From NCBI GenBank assembly GCA_027922465.2, contig BQMF02000279.1, forward strand, positions 1-64,000: DNA of 64,000 nucleotides, written 5' to 3'. Positions 29,751 through 40,800 of the stretch are shown here, in pieces. Source of the stretch: Turritopsis dohrnii (taxonomy: Eukaryota > Cnidaria > Hydrozoa > Anthoathecata > Oceaniidae). The position numbers and the translations under genes were made by a program. Each line of letters opens with the position of its first letter. The stretch's first letter is position 1. The notes under the pieces are model-generated. The model was given only the letters and a program-made list of their open reading frames with translations. It was not told the DNA's origin and made no database searches.

Positions 29751-31055
29751 ATGAATCACAAGAGGCATGTTGTTTTCCTTGTTTATTTGTTTTTCAATAA
29801 ATATTGTACTGGGAATGAAGTTCTTAACGATATCAGCGATGGAAAAATCAATGCAAATGAGTTGAAATGGCAAAAAGCAGTCAAGCTGTTACTTGATATT
29901 GTCGATTTGCAAGAAAGGCAAATTTTCTCGAATCAAGGCAATGTTATAATGAAAGTCTTGAATGAAAATGGTTGTAAATGTACATGTCGCAATCAAAAGT
30001 CGTTGCTTCCATATGAACAAAAGGTTACTGGATCTCTTCGTGATCAGCTAAGAGGTGGAGATTCGTTTAGGACTAATGATCAACCCAGAGGTGGAGATTC
30101 CTTGAAGAGTAATAATCAGCCCAGAGGTGGAGATTCGTTGAGTACTAATGATCAGCCCAGAGGTGGAAATTCGCTGAGGACCAATGATCAGCCCAGAGGT
30201 GGAGATTCGTTTAGGACCAATGATCAACCCAGAGGTGGAGATTCGTTTAGGACCAATGATCAACCCAGAGGTGGAGATTCGTTTAGGACTAATGATCAAC
30301 CCAGAGGTGGAGATTCCGTGAAGATTAATAATCAGCCCAGAGGTGGAGATTCGTTTAGGACTAATGATCAACCCAGAGGTGGAGATTCGTTGAGTGCTAA
30401 TGATCAGCCCAGAGGTGGAGATTCGTTTAGGACTAATGATCAACCCAGAGGTGGAGATTCGTTTAGGACCAATGATCAACCCAGAGGTGGAGATTCGTTT
30501 AGGACTAATGATCAACCCAGAGGTGGAGATTCGTTTAGGACTAATGATCAACCCAGAGGTGGAGATTCCTTGAAGATTAATAATCAGCCCAGAGGTGGAG
30601 ATTCGTTGAGTACTAATTATCAGGCCAGAGATGGAGATTCGTTTAGGACTAATGATCAACCCAGAGGTGGAGATTCCTTGAAGATTAATAATCAGCCCAG
30701 AGGTGGAGATTCGTTGAGTACTAATTATCAGCCCAGAGATGGAGATTCGTTTAGTGCTAATGATCAGCCCAGAGGTGGAGATCCGTTTAGGACTAATGAT
30801 CAACCCAGAGGTGGAGATTCTTTGAAAATTAATAATCAGCAAGGAGGTGGAGATTTATTCGAGACAAATAATGAAGGTGGAGGTGGTGACGATGGCATTT
30901 TATCGTTATTACATGAGCGCATGATTAAGAAGACTGAAACATTTTCCTCATCTGACGGTCGCCGAGTGAAAAAAGGGAATTGGGGAAAAGGTGACTATAA
31001 GAAACTTTGGCCGAAATATGCCGAAGAAAAAAATAATGGTGAACGACGCGTTTGA
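29751..31055 (+). CDS. secreted RGGDS-repeat protein
   Basis: The preferred ATG at 29751 gives 434 aa with a signal peptide (MNHKRHVVFLVYLFFNKYCT); an ATG at 29712 would add 13 residues. A helical segment (VKLLLDIVDLQERQ) leads to ENGCKCTCRN, matching the paralogue at 27,259. Then come 23 tandem 12-residue repeats of DQPRGGDSFRTN type (variants SLKIN, SLSTN), about 276 residues. A Gly/Asp-rich link and a basic-aromatic tail (GNWGKGDYKKLWPKYAEEK) close the protein. The repeats carry no dibasic cleavage sites, so a neuropeptide precursor is unlikely; an extracellular matrix, mucus or adhesive role is a guess. The repeated RGGD is one Gly away from an integrin RGD site. No known family is recognised. 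Confidence 0.75.
   Translation: MNHKRHVVFLVYLFFNKYCTGNEVLNDISDGKINANELKWQKAVKLLLDIVDLQERQIFSNQGNVIMKVLNENGCKCTCRNQKSLLPYEQKVTGSLRDQLRGGDSFRTNDQPRGGDSLKSNNQPRGGDSLSTNDQPRGGNSLRTNDQPRGGDSFRTNDQPRGGDSFRTNDQPRGGDSFRTNDQPRGGDSVKINNQPRGGDSFRTNDQPRGGDSLSANDQPRGGDSFRTNDQPRGGDSFRTNDQPRGGDSFRTNDQPRGGDSFRTNDQPRGGDSLKINNQPRGGDSLSTNYQARDGDSFRTNDQPRGGDSLKINNQPRGGDSLSTNYQPRDGDSFSANDQPRGGDPFRTNDQPRGGDSLKINNQQGGGDLFETNNEGGGGDDGILSLLHERMIKKTETFSSSDGRRVKKGNWGKGDYKKLWPKYAEEKNNGERRV
30042..30869 (+). repeat. 36-bp coding minisatellite, 23 units
   Basis: The DNA unit (AGAGGTGGAGATTCGTTTAG and then 16 bp) repeats in frame. Blocks of several identical units show recent expansion and higher-order copying (for example the SLKIN-SLSTN pair occurs twice). 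Confidence 0.95.
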
Positions 31056-31897
31056 CATTTTTTTAGGATTTTCATTATGATATTCCATGTTGTGAGTTTG
31101 ACTTTGTGTTTCTTCAAGTCACGAGGGTAACGTTTGTACGAACTTACGAAAATAAAAACAATGTTTCGACCATTGGATATTGCAAAACGTTTCTTTCCCA
31201 AACTTTAAGGCCAAGTGTCACCAAGGTAAGTGGTTGTAGAACCGTATATATAAAACTCTATATTGAAAATCGTCGAATTTTGAAAATTTTGAGGTGGAAT
31301 AATTGCAATTCCAATAGCAGGGCCCCTCAAGAATATTTCATAAATGGGAGGGGTGTTAGCTTTCCAAGAGTAGGACCGTTACAATCGAAACCGGGAGTGG
31401 AAAATATATTTAAACGTGGGTTAATTAGCCAAACTCATAGAAATTACCTTGTTTACAAGAATCTATATTTGCTATGCATTTGTAGGGATTTATGTACAAC
31501 ACTTGGCAGAGTTGTCCTCAGAAACTTCATTGCAATACTCGAAATAAGCGTGCAAACTACAATATTTCTCTTGATACAAGAATAGCTTATAAAAATCAAA
31601 GAATTTTGTAGCAGTTTGATGAAGTCATAAATTAGCTAAAGTATTTTTGTGTAATGGTCTCGTTGACAGTATGAATTTGGCTAAATACCCATAGTCAAGA
31701 TTTCAGGAATTAAAAACGGTGAACATATCAAGCGAGAACTTGCTCCCATATATTCACTGTGTCAACACTGCACGAAGGTTTGTGCAAACCTGGGCAATAT
31801 CTTGAAAGTAAAATGAAGTTTTTCTTGCCGTGTATATAAGTTGACATTAGTGCAATGATTAAAAAAATGCTTGTGGGTATCACACAACGTGCTTCTC
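31056..31897. other. short intergenic stretch
   Basis: Between convergent genes: the 3' end of the RGGDS-repeat gene (an AATAAA lies about 95 bp after its stop) and the 3' untranslated region of the vWA/TSP1 gene. No other feature is seen. Confidence 0.5.
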
Positions 31898-34800
31898 TTA
31901 CATTGTAAGTTCAAAGACAAAATTAGTTTCTTTCTTTCCCACGCAATTCAAATCGCCATCTTGACAGGCCTTGAAACGACCTTTTATACAATGTTTGTTA
32001 TCTTTCTTACCATTTCGGTTGTAAGTGTCCCCTGCTTCCGGACCCGACCAGCACTCACCTAAAAAAACAGTTTAATGATATTGTTTTTATTATGGTAAAC
32101 AGATAACCAAGAAGAAATGAGTGAAACGTTTAGGCGTCAACACATCAGTGTTATTTACATAAACTGAAGATGATAAGATCATTTTTATTTAGGATAGATT
32201 TAGGATTTCCTAAAGTCTTAATCGCATAAAAAAAGGGAAGTACAGTAGACTATCTCTAACTCGAACCTCGAAGGGGAAAACAAAATCGTTCGAATTATGG
32301 AGAGTTCGAGTTATAGAGAGTGATATTGGTAGGTTTTAGCTTGAAGGAACTCACTGATTCAGTTCGAATTATGGAGAACTCGAGTAATGGAAACTCGAAT
32401 TATAGAGAGTCCAGTTTTAAACCTGAAATGACGTCGTAGCGCAAAAGGAAAAACATAATAGGCGTGTGTACAATGTCTGAAGGTTTCAAGAAAGTCAAAA
32501 ACGTTTTTCAAGTTGAAACGCAACAGCTGCTAGAAAACTATTCCATGCAACCTTTATTGTTATTGTCACCCTTTATTTAATGGCTAATTTATTACACAGT
32601 ATTCGTGTCATTGAATATGTTTTCAGCTTAAGAAAACAGAGAGAAATACAGTAGAATCCCGATAACTCGAACCCCCACGGGACCGAGAAAATAGTTCGAC
32701 TTATCGAATGTTCGAGTTATCGGGGGTATTCTATGAGAAAGTATTGGTGAAGGGGAATTCGAAATTGGTTCGAGTTATTGAAAGTTTGAGTTATCGGGGG
32801 TTCGAGTTATCGGGATTCTACTGTATTTGTAAATGGTGGACCAACTCGAAAACGTACCAAAGAATTGAGCGCTGAAGAAACGATAATGTAATTCTTTGGC
32901 TTTGGCGGCACACCTGCATATGAAACCAACATGGTAGCTGTCCCAGTTCTTCCAGTCGATCACTCGACCGTTCCACGAACGGTGAGTCGGGTCCCGTTCT
33001 GTTAGGATCAGTTCTGGTAACGGTCGTGGACTTTTCATGTCGTCATGGAAACATCCCAGTGAACGATACTGAATGTGGCAGGTGTCAGATCCAGCTGGAG
33101 ATTAGAACATTTGAAATTTGTTTATTTCGATATTTTTTGAAATATCGTGAGAAAAAAATACAACAATTTTTTTTAAAACATTTTTTGTAGCGAGGGAAAA
33201 TAATTTTTCAATCCCTAAATATCGGAAAGGAACTTTTAAGCTATTCCTAACATTTGGAAAGGAACTTTTAAGCTATTCCTAACATTTGGAAAGGAACTTT
33301 TAAGCTATTCCTAACATCGGAAAGGAACTTTTAAGCTATTCCTAACATTTGGAAAGGAACTTACAAGTTTTTTCTGTGGGATGAACTGTCGGCGATTGAT
33401 CACCTGAAATGAACAACGTCATTTAGTTCGTCATTTAGATTCTGTGAATTTCTACTCAAAATAGATTCACTGGCAAAACCTATGCAGAAGTAAAAAGACT
33501 GTTTACAGTGGAATGTCTTTTTTTCTGTTTCTGGTTTTTCCGTGCAAGTTTTCTTCACATCATCACACGACAATTTTTGAACAGTTGTTAGTGTACCAAC
33601 AATCAACCGGGTACGAACAGCTTCCCCGCATGTTAGGGACCAAACACTCCAAGCTGCCCAATTACAAACAATAGTGGTGCACGAGCCTAAATGAAAACTC
33701 CATGATATTACAGAACAGTTAACGTGAAGGGTTTAAAGAGGGATTTCCATTATACATTTTGATATATCGCGTATCGTATGAAAATTCAACATCTAATTAA
33801 CAGATTAACCATCAATGATGACCGTTTGTTAGTGCTGGTCGGATATATGGTGAAAAAGGGATCATGACCAGTGATGATTAGTGATGATGACGACCACATG
33901 TTAGTAAGAACGAAAACATAACATCTCTCCGTTCTCTTTTTTCAAAAAATGAAGCTTCTGGTGATATAGAACCAACCAATGAACTCAAAGTGATACATGT
34001 TGATACGCGTATCAAAATACGTAAGTGGAAATCCCGCTTAAGGGCATTAGAATTTCATGTTGACAGCATACACATGGTCTCTTTCGATTCGGTTTCTTCT
34101 GTTCTCGGACATGTCTTTTGGAGACCATCACAATTAGTTTTTTTAATGAGTTTTGGGATGACATTCGTCAGTCTCGTGCGAGACATTTCACCACATTCTG
34201 CTGACCAATCGGACCAAAGACCAGGGACACATTCCACATATTCGCAATCACCTGAAACGTCATAACTATGGGTATAACTGGAAAGAATGTTAATGGTGTT
34301 CAACAATTTTGTAAGAGAACTAAGTAGATTTACATAGTTTATCCCTTTCTTCTACCTCTTCAGAAGTGGGACATGTTTGTTGCAGTCCGGAACAGTCGTA
34401 CTTCTGCACGGTGTTTACCCTGACATTCGTCACTCTCTTCCTCTGGCTCTTTCCACAATCGGCAGACCACCCTGTCCACGCACTTTTTTCACATTCCACG
34501 TAACTACAATTACCTAAAAATCATAAAACTTTCTAAAGCACTGAGTAGCTCATAATGTAAACAAATTGGAACATCGCAACACGTTTTAGGTATTTTGTTT
34601 GTTAGCAGTGTGTCGACACACAAGAAACCAAATCGTTGTCAGTTCTTAGGCTTGCATCTTTCAAAGCCGGTTCTTTCGCCCTGTCCCTTACAACGGAGTA
34701 AATCTCTACGAATAGTATTGCACTAGTTTGACCGAAGTCTAACATGCAAACAGGCAACAGCTCCTAATAAACTCATCGCGTTTTTAAGTGCATCGACATG

Positions 34801-37800
34801 CAGAAGGACTGGGAGGCGCGAACGGATGATGGCAGGAAGGTACTTACCACTGTAATATCGTTGCATCCACTTGTAGGTTTTCATGACATAAACTAAGCTA
34901 TATATGTGCCATCGATAGTTGGCAAAAATTGAAGAACCTGCTCTCATTTTGTCTGTCCACATGATATGATTTGTGTGGGACACTGTGTATTTTCTCTCAT
35001 CTAATTTTCCTCTACTACCATTATCTGGGCTCTTGCAATTTGCTTTCAACATTTTGATTCTTTTTCTTTTACTCGCTTTCAATAATAATTTTTAACAGTT
35101 TTCAAAATTCTTTATACTTTATGTTTATTTTTATTTTTAAACAAGTATTTCATTGATACTAGTTCAATTTTAACTGACGAAATATGGCTGTATAAAACAT
35201 TGATATTAATAGTAATACTTACATGGAATTTTCTTTTCCTCCGTTTCTTCTGTCTTTGAACAAGTAGATGGCAATCCAGCACAACTATCTCTCTTGATGA
35301 TTTTACTAATTGATTGAATAGTTCGTGATCGTGTTACATTACCACATTTGGCGGACCATCCGGACCAACTTTGTGAAAGGCAGTCAACATACTCACAATC
35401 ACCTTCAAAAATATTGAAAAAAACAGAAGATATCGCAACTTGTTGGGCAAAATCGTCAAAGAGGGAAAGAGGCTTTTTCTTTGAAATTGTGGGTATATTT
35501 CTATAGAAACACCCTCCTTCGCAGTGATTTTTCAACAAATTTGCTTGATGGGAAAACGTTCCTTAGTTTTAAATAAGGCTCGACACTTATGTCGTCCTAA
35601 ACTACCAAACAAGTGTTTGCTTACATAATTTTCTTCTATTTTCAGTTTCTTCAGACTTCGAACACGTCTGTGGCAGATCCTGGCAGGAATACTTCTCGAT
35701 CGTCTTTTTAAGAGCGTTGATACTTCTTGTACGACTTGCATTTCCACATTCTGAAGACCAGCTTGACCAAGCCCCCGGTTTGCATTCAACATAGCTGCAG
35801 TTACCTGAAAATCAATATTCTTAGAAAGGAGCAGAAGGGGAATTGTCTTAATAGACGTTTCTGAATACAGAGGAGAAATATGTTATAGTAAGTTCTCTCT
35901 AACTCGAACCGCGAAGAGAAAAACAAAATCGTTCAAATTATGGAGAATTGTAGTTATAGCAAGTCGAATTGTAGAGAGTCCACTGTTATAGTTAGAAGGA
36001 TAGACATCGAAATGATTGAAAAAGAAAAGTTGATGATATAAAAGCCTTCGTACTGACAAACGCTTTCATTCACTCGTCAAATATTTTACAAACGAACGAC
36101 ACCTCTATATCCGAGTGAGTAAAAGTGTATTGCCAAGTGACATGGTAGCTAACGTTCAAGTGACATGATAGCTACGTTCAAGTGACATGGTAGCTACGCT
36201 CAAGTACCATGATAGCTACGTTCAAGTGACATGGTAGCTACGTTCAAGTGACATGGTAGCTACGCTCAAGTGACATGATAGCTACGTTCAAGTGACATGG
36301 TAGCTACGTTCAAGTGACATGGTAGCTACGTTCAAGTGACATGGTAGCTACGTTCAAGTGACATGGTAGCTACGTTCAAGTGACATGGTAGCTACGCTCA
36401 AGTGACATGATAGCTACGTTCAAGTGACATGATAGCTACGTTCAAGTGACATGATAGCTAACGTTCAAGTGACATGATAGCTACGTTCAAGTGACATGGT
36501 AGCTACGTTCAAGTGACATGATAGCTAACGTTCAAGTGACATGATAGCTAACGTTCAAGTGACATGATAGCTAACGTTCAAGTGACATGGTAGCTACGTT
36601 CAAGTGACATGATAGCTAACGTTCAAGTGACATGGTAGCTAACGTTCAAGTGACATGATAGCTACGTTCAAGTGACATGATAGCTAACGTTCAAGTGACA
36701 TGATAGCTACGTTCAAGTGACATGGTAGCTACGTAAGTAAGTAAGTAAGTAACGGGAGTTTTTAGTCCTTGGGCTTCCATCCGTAATGGTTGGTTCTTCC
36801 GCCCGCCGACTTGCAACTATTAGTTGACTTACCGCCAGAGATACGTATAGCATTGCTCCAACTTGCCCGAAGGCCAGTGTGCAGTCAGTCGATGGCTCCT
36901 AATGGGCTGATACGCTGCTTTTAAAGCGCATCGGAGTGGTGTATTGAGATGCGACATGACTGGACTCGAACACGGGTCGCAGCGGTCGCACTCAAAGGTA
37001 CAAACCACTACACCATCGCTGCACGTAGCTACGTTCAAGTGACATGATAGCTAACGTTCAAGTGACATGATAGCTACGTTCAAGTGACATGGTAGCTACG
37101 TTCAAGTGACATGGTAGCTACGTGCACTGAACTGAACGTGAGGTTTTAAATGGCGCCTCAAGTGAAAACAAAATCATCAGGGCGATGTCGTTATTATATG
37201 TTTTTGCATTCCTATTTTATTTTATCATTCGAATTTGAAGAAATCTCCATTTATTTTGGCTCGCATGCAGCGTGCATGTGCAGAATTTACTGATTGGACG
37301 TCAAACTTGATGTGCTGAATCATCAAAAATATTACCATCAGCATACGTACATTTCGTAGATTTCCTTTCGTATTCTTCTGTAGAAGGGCATGACGTCATC
37401 AATCCAGAACATGTTTCCCTGTGATCTGTCTTCGAAACAGCGTTGATAACCCTTGATCTTGTTGTATTTCCACAGCTCGAAGACCAGTGTGACCACGACC
37501 CAGGAATGCATTCAACGTATTGGCATTCACCTAAAAATGTAAGAACATTTAGAATGATGATCAATAAACTAGTGAATTTTTATAAATTACCATGGAACAC
37601 CACAATACTTACAAAGTTGGTTTCTTTCTTCGACTTCCTTCTCCTTGCTGCACTTCTTAAGCAAACCTTGACAAGTGTATCTTTCGACAGTTTTCTGGAC
37701 AGTCTTGATTGAGCGGGTTCTTTCTGCGGGACCACATTCTTGAGACCAATCTGACCACGATTGAGGAAGACATTCCACAAACGTGCACTGGCCTAGAGTA

Positions 37801-40800
37801 ATAATAAAGTGAATACAATGATATTTTCTGTTTACTTAAAAATTTCCGACTATATTATCCGATAATCAGATAATTCTATCCGATAATAATCCAATTCGTT
37901 CTACTCACATAAAGTTTTCCTTGTTTCGTTTTCAACCCCTTTCGTACAGGAGGTCTTCAAGCCATCACAACTTGCTAATGGTGTACTTCTCCTTACAGCT
38001 TTTATCTGTCTACTTCTCTCAGCGTTCCCACAAACTTTACTCCAAGACGTCCACGGTTGAGGCATGCATTCTACATACTCACAATCACCTTGTATAAATA
38101 GGAAATAAAATTTCTTAAAACTGAATCATCAAGTATGCTTTAGCTGTGCATATTGCTTAAAGAAAGAAGATTTTTCAGAGATGTTTTCATACATAATTTC
38201 ATTCTTTCTTCTTTTTCTTCGTGACGAGGACAAGTAAGAGTCAACCCTTCGCAGTTATATTTATAAATAGTTTTCTGGACAGCGTTGGTGCTTCTTGTTC
38301 TTGTTCCTTTACCACAAGCAGTATCCCATGACGACCACATACCAGGCACACATTCGACATACTTACATTCGCCTGGTGGACCTGGTGAAAACGAAATGTG
38401 AAGATATTAACAGTGCAGCATGTTAAACCTTTTCAATAAAGCTAATCTTCATACAATAATGATCTCTGTCCTCGGTTTCTTCGGATGATCCACACTTTTG
38501 GGGCAAATTCTCGCAGCTACTTTTCAAAACACTCTTTTCAATTGCATTAATGGTTCTGGTCCTGTTTGCTTTTCCACATTCTGAAGTCCACTTAGTCCAG
38601 TCTCCTGGCTGACATTGTACATAGGTACATTTACCTATAAAACATGAAACAATTCTTATAATTTAGTTAAAAACTTTTATTTGAAATTATAAGCTAAGTT
38701 TTGAACATATATATTTTCTGAAATTACATTTTCAAAAAAATACTAACACGGCTTATTTCTTTCTTCAACATCTTCCTCTTTACAAGTCTGTGTCAATCCG
38801 TCACAGCTATATTTCTCAACGGTTTTTTCAAGAACATTGATTGGACGACTTCGAAAACCTTTTCCACAATCGGAAGACCATTCTGACCATGTACCACTCA
38901 CGCATTCTACATAACTACACGTGCCTTCAAAAAACAAACGAAAGTGACGATCAACTCATCTAAAGCCATGCAGGACATGAATGTAAGACTTACATTTTTT
39001 GCTTCTACTTTCGGATTCTTCAGATTTGGGACATGTTATTGGTAGTCCATTGCAATTTTCTTTCATGGTGGTCTTATGTACAGTTTTTACGGTTCTTGTC
39101 CGACTACCTTCACCACAGTCTGATGACCAATCGGACCAGGCTTCAGCTTCACAACTGACGTAATGACACTCACCTTAAAATCAAACATCCCAATGGGAAA
39201 GTTTGTTAAAAAATCACTGCGAAAGAGGTGCATTTCTATAGAAATATACACACTATTTCAATAAAAATGCTCTTCATCGCAGTGACTTTTGACGATTTTG
39301 ATCACTATGGTTAAACATAGTAGCACACAAACTTTTCTCATAATATATTTAGGTGAGTGTTCTGTTTTACCTTAACTGTGAGACTATTACAAACTGAAAT
39401 TCCTATGACGCCAACACAAAACAGTCCTTAAGAATCCTTACATAATTTTGTGGTTGACTGTATTTCTTCCTTTGCTGGACATGCTGTTTGCAACCCCTCA
39501 CAGCTGTGTGTCTCCATAGTTCTCTGTATAGCATTGATATTTCTCTTGCGAACAATTTTTCCACAACTAGCTGACCAAACTGACCACGAGTCTGAAATAC
39601 ACTCGACATAATTGCAAGTGCCTACAAAATGCAACAATATTGACAAAATGAAGTGATCTGTTTTATTGATAGTTCGGGGGCTTTGTTGAGGTCCAAGAGA
39701 TTTGTCTAGCTGAATGCCAGTTGCGGTTGAAAGACATAAAATCTGCACAGTATTATTGATAACCTGTTCCAGGTAAACATAACAAAAAAATAAATAAACA
39801 ATAAAAAATTGTGTCAAAAACTGATAATACTTCTCCATACATAATTTTGATCTTTCTTCTATTTCATTCTCTTTCGGACATTGTTTTGGCAAATCTTGAC
39901 ATGAAGTCTTATATGAAGTTTTTCCAATGATATTAATATTTCTTGTTCTTGTTCCTTTACCACATGTTGTTGACCAGTGTGACCAGGATGAAGGCTTGCA
40001 TTCAACGTAGCTACACTCACCTTAAAATAAAAGTCAACCGCAAATGTCTGTTTTTCTTTTGAAAGAAATGCCAATACATTGTATTCTTAAACATAAAAAT
40101 AGATTCTTACAGAGTGTCACAAGACTTTCATTGGTTGAAATATTTTCACATGTCTGTGGTAGGTCGTCACAGCTTTCTTTTTCAACTGTTTGAGCTTTTT
40201 GAGTGATAGATCTTTGTCGAACTGCATTTCCACATGTCTTTGACCATTCAGACCACTTTCCGGTTATGCACTGAACATAGTTACACACACCTAGAAAAGA
40301 TGTTCAACATTGCAGAAAAGTAAGAATATTGGAGTGAATTGAAGTACAATTTCTGATAAAATTGTAAAGATAATGGAAATGATCTGCCTGACATGATTCA
40401 ATATCATTCAATTAAACTTGTGTAATTGAATTACCATCAACAAGCACAGCTGTACTTTATGTTTTTCCAAATAATTTCCATTATTACAAACTCAAATTTT
40501 TAGAGGGTGGGGGTGGGGGGCAGTATTTATTTCAAAATACAAATTGCTAATCAATAAAAGATAATATAACTTTATCAATACTTAGAAAATAATAAATGCA
40601 GTGTTTTTAGATGCCACTACAGGGTGCTAAGATAGCGTTTTTTCTTGAAAAAGTGTGGTGCTTATATTAGAGAATGCACATCACCATTAGCAAATCTGAA
40701 CTTTTCAACATACATTTGACTGACTTTCTTTCTACTTGTGTCATATAAGCTGAGCAGGTGTTTGGTAACTCATCGCATGATGGACGTTCAACAGTCACTT

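Larger units (their letters stand above)
31898..33094 (-). other. C-terminal cysteine domain (2 exons) of the vWA/TSP1 protein
   Basis: Exons 32858-33094 and 31898-32058 encode YRSLGCFHDD ... LPELIL ... CRCAAKAKE ... QFFGECWSGPEAGDTYNR ... NCVG and stop at TAA 31898-31900. The splice falls inside FFG|ECWSG. I associate this CFxD/GECWSG arrangement with cnidarian secreted proteins; its fold and ligand are unknown to me. Confidence 0.8.

Noticed and set aside
30048..30842. 264-codon antisense open frame with ISTSGLIIS-type repeats
   Set aside because: It is the mirror of the 36-bp coding minisatellite; a 36-bp repeat without stops on one strand can stay open on the other. It lacks a signal peptide and the sense strand has a paralogue.
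34723..35082. 119-codon minus frame with an internal GTAAGT
   Set aside because: It lies in a vWA/TSP1 intron, has no recognisable domain and would break the phase-1 exon series. An alternative exon cannot be excluded.
36134..36735. CRISPR-like array
   Set aside because: Units are adjacent with no unique spacers. It is a minisatellite in an animal intron.
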